DNA of 64,000 bases from Gemmatimonas sp. (GTDB lineage: Bacteria; Gemmatimonadota; Gemmatimonadetes; Gemmatimonadales; Gemmatimonadaceae), in contig JAABRO010000043.1 of NCBI GenBank assembly GCA_011390885.1, forward strand, positions 121,929-185,928, written 5' to 3'. The notes beneath the pieces are model-generated. The model saw only the letters and a list, made by a program, of their open reading frames with translations. It did not search any database and had not been told where the DNA came from. Below, piece by piece: positions 1 to 8,868 of the stretch. The stretch's first letter is position 1. Each line of letters opens with the position of its first letter. Position numbers and translations under genes: made by a program.

Positions 1-1
1 G

Positions 2-295
2 CTCAACGAGCGCTCGCCGTTCGCGTATCCCCCGGAGGCGTGGGCGCAGCGCATCCAGGGCGACGTCACACTGCGCGTGCACGTGGATGCGGCCGGTCGT
101 GCCGTGCGCGAGTCCACGACCGTGGCGCGCACGTCGGGCGTGCCGGCGCTCGACTCCGCCGCGCTCTCGGCCGTGCCGCGGATGCGTTTCCGGCCAGCAC
201 GCCGGGATGGCGTGCCCGTGGGGCTGAGCCTGCTCGTGCCCGTCCAGTTCCGTCACCCCGAGGGCCCGCCGCTCCCCGGGGACACGCTCTCCTGA
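2..295 (+). CDS. TonB C-terminal domain protein (5' end outside window)
   Basis: Only the last 97 residues are in the window. They form a TonB C-terminal fold: YPPEAW near the start, then GDVTLRVHVDAAG, an LDSAAL helix, and an FRPARRDGVPV strand before the final strand. In the family this domain contacts the TonB box of outer-membrane receptors, or appears in antirepressor-like and secreted TonB_C proteins. The short tail after the last strand (HPEGPPLPGDTLS) is not part of the domain. The N-terminus, and so any membrane anchor, cannot be seen, so an ExbBD-driven TonB and a standalone TonB_C protein cannot be told apart. Confidence 0.75.
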   Translation, partial: LNERSPFAYPPEAWAQRIQGDVTLRVHVDAAGRAVRESTTVARTSGVPALDSAALSAVPRMRFRPARRDGVPVGLSLLVPVQFRHPEGPPLPGDTLS

Positions 296-355
296 GTCAG
301 CGGCTCCTCCGCCCACCGATCCGCGAGATCGTCCCACCCCAGCCACACTCCCCTC

Positions 356-1777
356 ATGGCCACCCTGCAGACCCCCGACACCGCCACGCACGAGCGGCAT
401 CGCCGACCCTATGACACGGTCCTCGACACCATCGGCTGGACGCCGCTGATCCGGCTGGGGCGCGTGACGCGCGGCATGCGCACGCCGGTGTACGGCAAGG
501 CGGACTTCTTCAATCCGGGAGGCTCGGTGAAGGACCGGATCGGGCTCCCCATGATCGAAGCGCTCGAGCGGTCGGGGCACCTCAAGCCGGGCGGCACGAT
601 CATCGAGGCCACGAGCGGCAACACCGGCGTGGGGCTCGCGCTGGCGGCGGCCATCAAGGGCTACAAGTGCATCTTCACCATGCCCGACAAGATGTCGCAG
701 GAGAAGGTGCGCCTGCTCAAGGCGTTCGGGGCCGAGGTGATCATCACGCCCACCGCCGTGCCGCCCGATCACCCGCAGAACTACGTGCAGTGGGCCAAGC
801 GCCTCGTGCGCGAGACGCCGGGCGCGGTGCTGGCCGGCCAGTTCGAGAACCCGGCGAACCCCGCGGCGCACGTGGCCACCACGGGCCCCGAGCTGTGGGA
901 GCAGACCGACGGCAAGATCACGCACTTCGTGGCGGGCGCGGGCACGGGCGGCACGATCTCGGGGGTGGCGCGCTACCTCAAGCAGAAGAACCCGGCGATC
1001 AAGATCATCGCCGCCGATCCGGCCGGCTCCGTGCTCGCGGAGCTGTGGCGCACCCGCGGCGAGGGGCATCCTGCCGGCGCGCCGTACAAGGTGGAGGGCG
1101 TGGGACAGGACTGCGTGCCACAGACGCTCGACATGAGCGTGATCGACGAGTTCATCACGGTGGGCGACAAGGACGCGTTCAACATGGCGCGCCGCCTCAC
1201 GCGCGAGGAGGGGCTGTTCGTGGGCGGCTCGGCGGGGATGATCGCGCACGCCGCGCTCACCGTGGCGCGGCGCATCGACGATCCCGACGCGCTGGTGGTG
1301 ACCTTTCTCTGCGACACCGGCGAGCGCTACCTGAGCAAGGTGTTCAACGACGAGTGGATGCAGGAAAACCAGCTGCTCGACACGCCGAGCACGGCGCTCG
1401 AAGCGGTGCTCGGGCGCAAGGGCGGCGCCACGCCGGTGGTGGTGAGCATCGGACCGGGCGCGAGCGTGCGACAGGCGCTCGGCCTGATGGCGCTGCACGA
1501 CGTGTCGCAGCTGCCGGTCATGGAAGGCACGGTGTGCGTGGGCAGCATCGCGGAGAGTCAGCTCACCACGCGCTCGCTGGCCGACGCGAAGGTGCTCGAC
1601 AAGAGCGTGGCCGACGTGATGGACGCGCCGTTCCCCGTGGTCGATGCCGAGCAGCCCGTGGAGCAGGTGGCCAAGCTGCTCTCGAAGGCGAACCGCGCCG
1701 TGCTCGTGAAGAAGCAGGGCGTCGTGCAGGGCATCGTGACGCGCTTCGATGTACTCGAGTTCCTGATGGGCAAGTGA
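356..1777 (+). CDS. cystathionine beta-synthase (PLP enzyme with C-terminal CBS domain pair)
   Basis: A 473-residue fold-type II PLP enzyme. It has the GGSVKDRIG motif with the PLP lysine K59, the TSGNTG substrate loop near residues 86-91 and a GAGTGGT phosphate-binding loop near 193. From about residue 345 there are two CBS-type repeats. PLP core plus CBS pair is the arrangement of cystathionine beta-synthase (homocysteine plus serine to cystathionine); cysteine synthases lack the CBS pair, so O-acetylserine sulfhydrylase is the less likely alternative. The start is preceded by a C-rich stretch with no Shine-Dalgarno site. The penicillin acylase starts 8 bases after its stop, so the two are probably co-transcribed although no shared pathway is apparent. 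Confidence 0.9.
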   Translation: MATLQTPDTATHERHRRPYDTVLDTIGWTPLIRLGRVTRGMRTPVYGKADFFNPGGSVKDRIGLPMIEALERSGHLKPGGTIIEATSGNTGVGLALAAAIKGYKCIFTMPDKMSQEKVRLLKAFGAEVIITPTAVPPDHPQNYVQWAKRLVRETPGAVLAGQFENPANPAAHVATTGPELWEQTDGKITHFVAGAGTGGTISGVARYLKQKNPAIKIIAADPAGSVLAELWRTRGEGHPAGAPYKVEGVGQDCVPQTLDMSVIDEFITVGDKDAFNMARRLTREEGLFVGGSAGMIAHAALTVARRIDDPDALVVTFLCDTGERYLSKVFNDEWMQENQLLDTPSTALEAVLGRKGGATPVVVSIGPGASVRQALGLMALHDVSQLPVMEGTVCVGSIAESQLTTRSLADAKVLDKSVADVMDAPFPVVDAEQPVEQVAKLLSKANRAVLVKKQGVVQGIVTRFDVLEFLMGK

Positions 1778-1785
1778 GCCATCCC

Positions 1786-4044
1786 ATGACCCGATCCCGT
1801 CTTGCCATGTCGCACGTGCGCCTCGTTCGGTTCGTCGTTCTCTCCTGCGTTCTGGTCGCAGCGGCCTGTGGCGGCGGTGACCGCGGCGCTGCCGCTGGTT
1901 CCGCCACCGTCGATCCGGCGGAGCTGGCGCGCTGGGAGGAGACCGCGTCGCGTGTCACGATCACGCGCGACGAGTGGGGCATTCCGCACGTGCGGGGCAC
2001 GAGCGATGCGGACGCCGTGTTCGGCGCGCTCTACGCGCAGGCCGAGGACGACTTCAACCGCATCGAGGTGAACTACCTGAATGCCATGGGACGCCTTGCC
2101 GAAGCCGAAGGGGAATCGGCGATCTGGTCGGACCTGCGCATGAAGCTGTTCATCCATCCGGACAGCATGCGGGCGAAGTACGCGGCCAGCCCCGATTCGC
2201 TCAAGCGCCTCATGGATGCGTTCGCGGACGGGCTCAACTACTTCCTGCACACCAATCCGCAGGTGAAGCCGCGCGTGCTCACGCGCTTCGAGCCGTGGAT
2301 GGCGCTCACCTTCAGCGAAGGCAGCATCGGCGGGGACATCGAGTCGATCAACCTGCGCGCGCTGCGCGCGTTCTACGAACCGCGCAGCGCGGGGCCGGCC
2401 AGCGTGGGGCCGGTGGCGCTCGTCGAGCCGGCCAACCGCGCGGAGGAGCCGTCCGGGTCGAACGGCTTCGCGATCGCGCCGTCGAAGAGCGCAAGCGGAC
2501 ACGCGCTGCTGCTCATCAACCCGCACACGTCGTTCTTCTTCCGCGCCGAGCTGCAGATGACGAGCGACGAAGGGCTGAATGCGTACGGCGCGAGCACGTG
2601 GGGGCAGTTCTTCATCTACCAGGGCTTCAACGAACGCGCCGGCTGGATGCACACGTCGAGCGGCGCCGACGCGATCGACGAGTACGCGGAGACGGTCACC
2701 GAATCACGTGATGGCATCACGTACCGCTACGGCACCGAGCAGCGGTCCATGATTGCGCAGGAGATCGCGGTGCCGTTCCGCACGGACTCGGGCATGGCCA
2801 CCCGCACGTTCACCGTGTACCGCTCGCACCACGGCCCGATCGTGCGCGAGGCGGACGGGAAGTGGATCGCCGTGAAGCTCATGGAAGAGCCGGTGAAGGC
2901 GCTCACGCAGTCGTACTGGCGCACCAAGGCGCGCGACCTGGCCTCATTCCGCGCCACGATGGACCTGCACACCAACTCGTCGAACAACACGGTGTACGCC
3001 GACGGCGACGGCACGATCGCGTTCTTCCACGCGAACTTCGTGCCGAAGCGCAATGCCCGCTTCGACTGGGAGCGCCCGGTGGACGGCAGCGATCCGGCCA
3101 CGGAATGGCAGGGCATTCACACGGTGGACGAGAGCCCGCTGTTCATCAACCCGCCCACCGGCTGGCTGCAGAACACCAACAACTGGCCCTTCTCGGCGTA
3201 CGGGGCCGCGACGCCGAAAGCCAGCACCTTTGCGAAGTACTTCGATTACTTCGGCGAGAACCCGCGTGGCATCCATGCGGTGCGCGTGCTGCAGAACCGC
3301 ACCGGCATGACGCTCGACACGCTGATCGCCGCGGCGTACGACAACGAGCTCACCGCGTTCGAGACGCTGTTTCCGCCGCTCTTCCGCGACTACGACGCGC
3401 TCGCGGCCACGAACCCGCTCAAGGCGAAGCTGGCCGAGCCGATCGCCGCGCTGCGCGGATGGGACCGTCGCTACGCGCTCGAGAGCGCCCCCACGTCGCT
3501 GGCGATCTACTGGGGCGAGAACCTGTGGCGCGGCGTGAGCCGCGCGGCGAGCGAGGCGCGCGTGAACACGTACGCCTACATGGAGCAGCGCGCGACGGCC
3601 GCCGAGCGGCTCGGTGCGCTCGAGGCGGCGGTGGACACGCTGGCGGCGCACTTCGGCAGCTGGCAGACGCCGTGGGGGGAGATCAACCGCTACCAGCGCC
3701 TGACTGGGGACATCGTGCAGCCCTTCAACGACAGCGCGTCGAGCATCCCGGTGGCCTTCGCCTCGTCGCGGTGGGGCTCGCTGGCGGCGTTCGGGGCGGC
3801 CACGTTCAACGGCACGAAGCGGCTGTACGGCACGCGTGGCAACAGCTTCGTGGCAGCGGTGGAGTTTGGCCCGAAGGTGCGCGCGAAGGCGATCATGGCC
3901 GGTGGGCAGAGCGGCGACGTGAACTCGAAGCACTTCGGGGACCAGGCCGAGATGTACGCGCGCGGGGAGTTCCGCGACGTGCACTTCTGGCCGGAGGAGT
4001 TGGCACAGCACACGGCGCGGAGCTACCGACCCGGCCAGCGCTAG
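1786..4044 (+). CDS. penicillin acylase family lipoprotein (Ntn hydrolase, S45)
   Basis: 752 residues. The N-terminus has a hydrophobic segment ending in a lipobox (VAAAC), so the product is predicted to be a lipoprotein. An alpha chain carrying the RDEWGIPH motif (about residues 62-69) is followed by the GSNGFA junction, where Ser225 would be the N-terminal nucleophile exposed by autocleavage; the beta chain follows with INPHT, NSSNNTVYADG and GARGNSF-like conserved blocks (here GTRGNSF). The family hydrolyses amides such as beta-lactam side chains or acyl-homoserine lactones; the substrate cannot be read from sequence. The chosen ATG lies 8 bases after the upstream stop. The frame stays open upstream, but that part is a shadow of the cystathionine beta-synthase gene. 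Confidence 0.9.
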   Translation: MTRSRLAMSHVRLVRFVVLSCVLVAAACGGGDRGAAAGSATVDPAELARWEETASRVTITRDEWGIPHVRGTSDADAVFGALYAQAEDDFNRIEVNYLNAMGRLAEAEGESAIWSDLRMKLFIHPDSMRAKYAASPDSLKRLMDAFADGLNYFLHTNPQVKPRVLTRFEPWMALTFSEGSIGGDIESINLRALRAFYEPRSAGPASVGPVALVEPANRAEEPSGSNGFAIAPSKSASGHALLLINPHTSFFFRAELQMTSDEGLNAYGASTWGQFFIYQGFNERAGWMHTSSGADAIDEYAETVTESRDGITYRYGTEQRSMIAQEIAVPFRTDSGMATRTFTVYRSHHGPIVREADGKWIAVKLMEEPVKALTQSYWRTKARDLASFRATMDLHTNSSNNTVYADGDGTIAFFHANFVPKRNARFDWERPVDGSDPATEWQGIHTVDESPLFINPPTGWLQNTNNWPFSAYGAATPKASTFAKYFDYFGENPRGIHAVRVLQNRTGMTLDTLIAAAYDNELTAFETLFPPLFRDYDALAATNPLKAKLAEPIAALRGWDRRYALESAPTSLAIYWGENLWRGVSRAASEARVNTYAYMEQRATAAERLGALEAAVDTLAAHFGSWQTPWGEINRYQRLTGDIVQPFNDSASSIPVAFASSRWGSLAAFGAATFNGTKRLYGTRGNSFVAAVEFGPKVRAKAIMAGGQSGDVNSKHFGDQAEMYARGEFRDVHFWPEELAQHTARSYRPGQR

Positions 4045-4197
4045 TCCGCGGTCGCTCAGTGGCGCGTTGGTCGCGCGATGGTTGCGCGATGCCAGCATGG
4101 GCTGCACTTTCGGGACGGTTCACGATGCCGTGGACCTCGGTCGGTAGGTCGATCGACCCGGGAGCGGCCGGCGCTGGCTGCGTAGGATGAGCACCGT

Positions 4198-4221
4198 CAT
4201 CCGCGTCGTCAGACGCGGGTG
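4198..4221 (+). terminator. hairpin in leader of cupredoxin-like gene
   Basis: A 10-bp stem (4198-4207 with 4212-4221, one G-T pair) encloses the loop GTCA in the 206-base gap between the acylase and the cupredoxin-like lipoprotein. It ends 29 bases before the downstream ATG. There is no T-run, so it could be a terminator for the upstream operon or a structured leader. Nothing else recognisable is seen in 4045-4250. Confidence 0.4.
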
Positions 4222-4250
4222 ACCGCCTCATCCCTCACGGAGCCCCCACC

Positions 4251-5138
4251 ATGCGCACTCCCTTCCTGTCCCGCGGCCCATCCGGGTCGCGCGTCGCCGG
4301 CCTGCTCGCCGCGTTCGTCGGTGTGTCCAGCCTCGCGGCCTGCGCGACCGACCAGCCCGCCCCGGCGGCGGACGCTTCGGACGCCTCCGTCGCCGCCACA
4401 CCGGCGGTGATCGACGTGTCCGCCGGCGATTTCTTCTACACCATGGCGGACACGCTGCCCGCCGGCGCGGTCACGCTGCAGCTCGCCACGACCGGCCAGG
4501 AGATGCACCACCTGGAACTGGTGAAGCTGGCCGACGGCAAGACGGCCGAGGACCTCTTCCAGGAGATGCAGGGCGACGCCCCGCCGGCGTGGGCGGAGCT
4601 GGTGGGTGGCCCGAATGCGCCGATCCCGAACGCCACCACCTCGCGGGTGACCCTCGACCTGACGCCCGGCACGTACGTGGCGCTCTGCCTGATTCCCTCG
4701 CCGGACGGCGAGCTGCACGTGGCCAAGGGCATGAGCAAGACGATCGTGGTCGCGCCGACCGAAGGCGCCACGGCGCTGCCCACGCCTACGGTGAAGATGA
4801 CGCTGGTGGACTACGACTTCGTGATGGATACGCCGCTCACGGCCGGCTCACACGTGATCGAGGTGACCACGGCGATGGGGCAGCCGCACGAGGTGTTCAT
4901 TGCGAAGCTCGCCCCCGGCGCCACCGCCATGCAGCTCGTGGAGTGGACGGCCAAGATGGAAGGCCCGCCGCCGGGCGCGCCCATGGGCGGCACGGTCGGG
5001 CTGAGCCAGGGGCGCACGAACTACGTGCACGCCGACTTCGAGCCGGGCGAGTACGCCCTGATCTGCTTCCTGCCCGATGCCAAGGACGGCAAGCCGCACT
5101 TCATGCACGGCATGGTGAAGCAGATCACGGTGATGTGA
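4251..5138 (+). CDS. lipoprotein with two tandem cupredoxin-like domains
   Basis: 295 residues with a signal peptide and lipobox (LAAC, C31). Two homologous halves follow (about 50-168 and 178-295). Each begins with a beta-strand region, has a histidine (H86/H87; H213) and ends with the same block: Cys, about ten residues, His, four residues, Met (C146-H156-M161; C272-H283-M288). These are the ligand types, in order, of a type 1 copper site (H, C, H, M), although the Cys-His spacing is longer than in plastocyanin. Predicted function: envelope-anchored copper binding or electron transfer. It is probably monocistronic, with a strong hairpin after the stop. Copper binding is inferred from ligand conservation only. 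Confidence 0.65.
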   Translation: MRTPFLSRGPSGSRVAGLLAAFVGVSSLAACATDQPAPAADASDASVAATPAVIDVSAGDFFYTMADTLPAGAVTLQLATTGQEMHHLELVKLADGKTAEDLFQEMQGDAPPAWAELVGGPNAPIPNATTSRVTLDLTPGTYVALCLIPSPDGELHVAKGMSKTIVVAPTEGATALPTPTVKMTLVDYDFVMDTPLTAGSHVIEVTTAMGQPHEVFIAKLAPGATAMQLVEWTAKMEGPPPGAPMGGTVGLSQGRTNYVHADFEPGEYALICFLPDAKDGKPHFMHGMVKQITVM

Positions 5139-5145
5139 TGCCGCT

Positions 5146-5174
5146 CAGGGCACGACGGCCGGCGTCGTGCCCTG
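5146..5174. terminator. bidirectional hairpin between convergent genes
   Basis: A perfect 12-bp stem (5146-5157 with 5163-5174) with the 5-base loop GCCGG sits in the 45-base gap between the convergent cupredoxin-like and S9 peptidase genes. It can serve both strands. No T-run follows, as is often the case in this GC-rich window. Confidence 0.75.
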
Positions 5175-5183
5175 CGGTCGCCG

Positions 5184-7820
5184 TTAGGGTACGACGGCCG
5201 GCGCGGTCCCGTCGAGCGTGGCGTTCTTCACGTACACGTCGAACCAGGCGAGCCAGCGTGCCCACATGTCGAGGTCGCTCTGGTAGGTGGCCACGCTGTG
5301 GTCCTCGTACGGATACATGTACAGCGCCGCGTTCTTGCCCAGCCCCTGCAGTGCCTGGTACATCCGGATCGAGCTCATGGGCGCGGTGCCCACGTTCTGG
5401 TCTTCCGTGGCGTGGTACATGAGCAGCGCGCCGGCGAGCTTGTCGGCGCGGAAGAAGGGCGACATGTCGAGGTAGGTGTCCTGCGCCTCGAAGAAGTTGC
5501 GGCGCTCGCTCTGGAAGCCGAACGGCGTGAGCGAGCGGTTGTACATGCCGTCGCCGGCGATGCCGGCCTTGAAGTACGGCACGAGCGTCATCGCGTTCAC
5601 CGTGCTGAACGCGCCGTAGCTGTGGCCGCCGATGCCCATGCGGTGCCGGTCCACGAAGCCGGAGTCGACCATCGCGTCGAGCACGGCGTCGAGGTTCTCC
5701 TTCAGGTCGCGCGTGTAGTTGTCGTTCAACCGCCCGGCGTCGCCGAAGATCGGGATGTCGGGCTGGATGAACGCGTAGCCGCCGGCCACCCAGAGCGAGG
5801 TGGCCGTGGCCGGCCGCGCGGCCGGCACGGCGGGGAACTGCGCGATGTTCGTCGCGAAGCGTGACCGCTCGTAATCCTGGAGCGACGCGTACTCGCGCGG
5901 ATAGAACCAGATCACGCCCGGCAGGCGCGTGCCGGGACGCCAGTCGCGCGGCAGCGTGACCTCGGTCCAGAAGCGATACCCGTCACGCGGGCGCACCACC
6001 TGGAAGCGCTTGAACACGGCGCCCGTCACCTCGGGCGCCACGTCCACATTGCTCGTGATCTTGCGCGCCTCGCCCGTGGCCGCGGTGCGCAGCCACGCAT
6101 CCTGGATCGTGGTACGCGACTCGCGCGTGAAGACGTACTGCGCGAGGTCATCGTCGAGCGCTGCGACGAACGCATCGTAGCCGCCGTCGGCACTCTCGAA
6201 CACGCGCGTGCGCGTGCCCGACGTGATGTCGAGGCGATCCATCCAGGGCTTGGGTGCCTGCTCGTGCCACTGCGCGCCGGGCGTGCGCACGCCGCTCACG
6301 TACACGCCCTTGCCGTCGCCCGCGAGCACCACGCGCACCTCGCCGAGGGCACCGGTGGCGGTGAGCAGGCGCCCGTTGTCGCTGGTGTCCGCGGCCGCAC
6401 CGCCACGTCCGCCACCACCGAAGCCGTTGCCGCCACCGAGCGCGAGCGAGACGCCGCGCGGCAGGCGGAAGCGCTGGCTCTGGTCGGCCACGCGCACCGC
6501 AATCACCGCGCCGCTGTCATTCACGAACATCGTGCCGCCGTCTCGGCTGTAGGCGAGCCCGGTGAACTGCGTGCCACCAGTGTAGAGCGTGGCCGTGTCG
6601 TTGGGGCCATACGGCGCGCGCCACTGCACGTAGCGCACGCCGGTGGTGCCGCGTCCGCCGTTCGTGCCGTTGCTGACGATGTTCTGCAGGTACACCAGGC
6701 CGGTGCCGACCGGATTCCACTGCACGTTGCGCTTGCTCGAGTCGTTGGCCGCCGCATTCCCCGCACCAGCCCCCGGCCCCGCCGTGCGCGGGTTGGCTTC
6801 GCGCAGCGGCGTGGTCGCGAGCGTCACGAGCGGTGTGCCGGTCAGGTCCCACACTTCCTGCACGGTGCCGAAGCTCGAGACGGGCACCAGGTACGAGTAG
6901 GGCGTCGTCACGCGCGTGATGCGCACCTGCTGCGCATCGGGCGAGACGTCCACGCTGCGGAACATCTGCGGCGTGCCGATGCGGCGCTCAGCGCGCGAGC
7001 GCACGTCGAGCAGGGCGAGCTGGCCGGTGGCGTAGTGCTCGAGCATGGCCTTGTCGTGCGGCCCCTCGAGCAGGCTGAAGTGCACCGGCTGCGGCACGGC
7101 GCGCGACCCGGTGAGGCGTACCTGCGGTCCGTTCTCGATGCCGTTGTCGCCGCGCACCGGCAGCGGCCCGCGGTTGGCAGGCAGGAGTACGGTGAGCAGC
7201 TGCCGGCCGTCGGCGGACCAGGTGAGCGACGTGACCAGCGTGGCCAGCAGCGGCGTGCGGCTCACCTGCGTGGTGCGCCCGCTCGCGACCTCGGCCACGT
7301 AGGCGTGCGACGCGCGCTCGAAGTTGGCGATGTAGGCCACCTGCGTGCCGGTGGGGGACCACACCGGTGCGGAGATCGACTGTGCACCGCGCGGCGCGGC
7401 CAGCGTGCGCGTGGCGCCGCTGCGCGGATCCACCAGCGTGAGCGCGCGCGTGGTGCTCGTGGTGAGCGACCGGGCACGGTTCGCGGCGGTGTCCACCTGC
7501 AGCCCGCCGATCCAGAGGTGCGCCTTGCCGTAGTCGCTGATGTCGCCACGCTCCGGGCCGGTCGTGCGCAGGAACCAGCGCCGGTCCGGGCTCGGATTCT
7601 CGAAGGAGATGTCCACGCGCGGTGCCATGATGATGCGCTCCACCACTGCCGGCGGCTTCACGAACGTCTCCTCGCGGAGGATCGCCTGCGGGTCCCAGGA
7701 TGCGCCGTTCGCGGCCGGCTGGGCGCTCGCGGATCCGGGGGCAAGCAGGGTGATTGCGACGGCGGCACCGAGAAGACCCCGGGCACGGGAGGAACGAGCA
7801 GGCAGGGGCACGACGAACAT
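5184..7820 (-). CDS. secreted S9 family prolyl oligopeptidase-like peptidase
   Basis: 878 residues. A signal peptide ending ASAQ is followed by a WD40/propeller-like N-terminal part (TolB-type repeats such as SPTGTQVAYIANF and WSADGRQLL), with a glycine-rich insertion (GGGNGFGGGGRGG). The C-terminal alpha/beta hydrolase has the nucleophile motif GGHSYGA with Ser734, a likely acid in ATEDQNVG and a likely His in YEDHS. This is the architecture of S9 peptidases (DPP-IV/acyl-aminoacyl/prolyl oligopeptidase). The signal peptide places it in the periplasm or outside, where it would trim peptides. It is divergent from the FHA gene and ends at the hairpin shared with the cupredoxin-like gene. Confidence 0.9.
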   Translation of the reverse strand: MFVVPLPARSSRARGLLGAAVAITLLAPGSASAQPAANGASWDPQAILREETFVKPPAVVERIIMAPRVDISFENPSPDRRWFLRTTGPERGDISDYGKAHLWIGGLQVDTAANRARSLTTSTTRALTLVDPRSGATRTLAAPRGAQSISAPVWSPTGTQVAYIANFERASHAYVAEVASGRTTQVSRTPLLATLVTSLTWSADGRQLLTVLLPANRGPLPVRGDNGIENGPQVRLTGSRAVPQPVHFSLLEGPHDKAMLEHYATGQLALLDVRSRAERRIGTPQMFRSVDVSPDAQQVRITRVTTPYSYLVPVSSFGTVQEVWDLTGTPLVTLATTPLREANPRTAGPGAGAGNAAANDSSKRNVQWNPVGTGLVYLQNIVSNGTNGGRGTTGVRYVQWRAPYGPNDTATLYTGGTQFTGLAYSRDGGTMFVNDSGAVIAVRVADQSQRFRLPRGVSLALGGGNGFGGGGRGGAAADTSDNGRLLTATGALGEVRVVLAGDGKGVYVSGVRTPGAQWHEQAPKPWMDRLDITSGTRTRVFESADGGYDAFVAALDDDLAQYVFTRESRTTIQDAWLRTAATGEARKITSNVDVAPEVTGAVFKRFQVVRPRDGYRFWTEVTLPRDWRPGTRLPGVIWFYPREYASLQDYERSRFATNIAQFPAVPAARPATATSLWVAGGYAFIQPDIPIFGDAGRLNDNYTRDLKENLDAVLDAMVDSGFVDRHRMGIGGHSYGAFSTVNAMTLVPYFKAGIAGDGMYNRSLTPFGFQSERRNFFEAQDTYLDMSPFFRADKLAGALLMYHATEDQNVGTAPMSSIRMYQALQGLGKNAALYMYPYEDHSVATYQSDLDMWARWLAWFDVYVKNATLDGTAPAVVP

Positions 7821-7981
7821 CCGGGACTCCGGTAGGGGACGGCAGGCAGGCCCGCAGGCCGACTGTTGTAGAATACGCGGTAACCGTGACGGCGCTGATG
7901 TCCCGTGAGTCCGGGAAGTGCGCTACCTTGTTGTTTAGCCGTGAGGCTACGGCCAAACCGCCCGTCACTCTCGTTCCCCCC

Positions 7982-8827
7982 GTGATCCCGATCGAGTCTC
8001 CCGCTGCCATCGCGCTCGGCGCGACCGTGCTCGTGCTCGTGGTCGGCGCCATCGTCTGGCGGGTACGGTCACGTGCGACTGCCCGCGAGCACGAGACCCT
8101 GCCGCTGTATTCACTCGGCCTCGGACGGCCCGGTGAGGCGCTGCCCGCCCGCCCCAAGCCGACCGCTCGGCCGGCGCCCAGCACCTCGCCGGGGCCGTCC
8201 GCGCCGGTCGCTGCCGCGGAGTACGTTGAGCGGCCCCGCACGGCCATGATGCCTGCGGCGGCAATGCCGCACGGCGGCCGGCCGGTGGCCACACCCGTGC
8301 ACGCCGCCGCGGCGCACGGCGTCTCGGAGCCGGGGCGCGGGACGGCGAACGGCGCGGAGTTCTCCCGGACGACGCGGCCCGGGGACTCGTCGGTGTCCAC
8401 GAAGCCGCGTGGCGTACCGCTCGTCGAGCCCCTGCCCGAACCCGACTTCGGTGGGCAGGTGGTGCGCTACCGGGTGCCTCAGGACGGCACGCTTCAGTTC
8501 CTGCCCGGACGTCTCGAGGTGATCAGTGGCGTGGATACCGGGCGGGACGTCCGGTTCGTGCATCTCCCCGGGCCGGAGGGGGATGTGATCACCTTCGGTC
8601 GGAGCGAGGGACCGCCGTACCGCCACATCCAACTCCGGGAGGCCACGGTGAGCCGCAATCACGCGCGGCTGCGCTTCGATCAGGGTGCCTGGCACCTGAC
8701 GAACCTGTCGGCCACGAATCCGGTGGTGCTCAATGACCGCACGCTTGGCGTCGGCGAGGAACAATGCCTTGCCGATGGTGACCGAGTGGAGATGGGCGAA
8801 GTAGTTTTCGCCTTCCGCGGCCGGTAG
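7982..8827 (+). CDS. membrane-anchored FHA domain protein
   Basis: 281 residues from the GTG chosen here: one N-terminal membrane segment (about 6-24), a Pro/Ala-rich linker, then a C-terminal FHA domain (about 185-280) with its conserved FGRS, SRNHARL and SATNPVVLN elements. FHA domains bind phosphothreonine peptides. A kinase gene follows after 41 bases, so the pair is probably a kinase and phospho-reader unit. The frame is open further upstream with an in-frame ATG at 7898, which would add 28 unconvincing residues; GTG 7982 puts the membrane segment at the N-terminus, after the C-rich stretch typical of starts here. The start remains uncertain. Confidence 0.8.
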   Translation: MIPIESPAAIALGATVLVLVVGAIVWRVRSRATAREHETLPLYSLGLGRPGEALPARPKPTARPAPSTSPGPSAPVAAAEYVERPRTAMMPAAAMPHGGRPVATPVHAAAAHGVSEPGRGTANGAEFSRTTRPGDSSVSTKPRGVPLVEPLPEPDFGGQVVRYRVPQDGTLQFLPGRLEVISGVDTGRDVRFVHLPGPEGDVITFGRSEGPPYRHIQLREATVSRNHARLRFDQGAWHLTNLSATNPVVLNDRTLGVGEEQCLADGDRVEMGEVVFAFRGR

Positions 8828-8868
8828 CACCGGGCGCCGCGGAGCGTCGGCGCCGAGGGCCAAACAGC

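Noticed and set aside
667..1785. Long open frame upstream of the penicillin acylase ATG, in frame with it
   Set aside because: The upstream part is a shadow of the cystathionine beta-synthase gene in another frame; composition is Arg/Gly/His-rich with no domain, and the signal peptide begins at 1786.
1558..2652. 364-residue open frame on the minus strand opposite the CBS/acylase genes
   Set aside because: High-GC shadow of two clear plus-strand genes; Arg-rich with no recognisable motif.
7861..7930. TAGAAT-like element as a promoter between the S9 peptidase and FHA genes
   Set aside because: The -10-like hexamer has no matching -35 at proper spacing, and the FHA start is uncertain.
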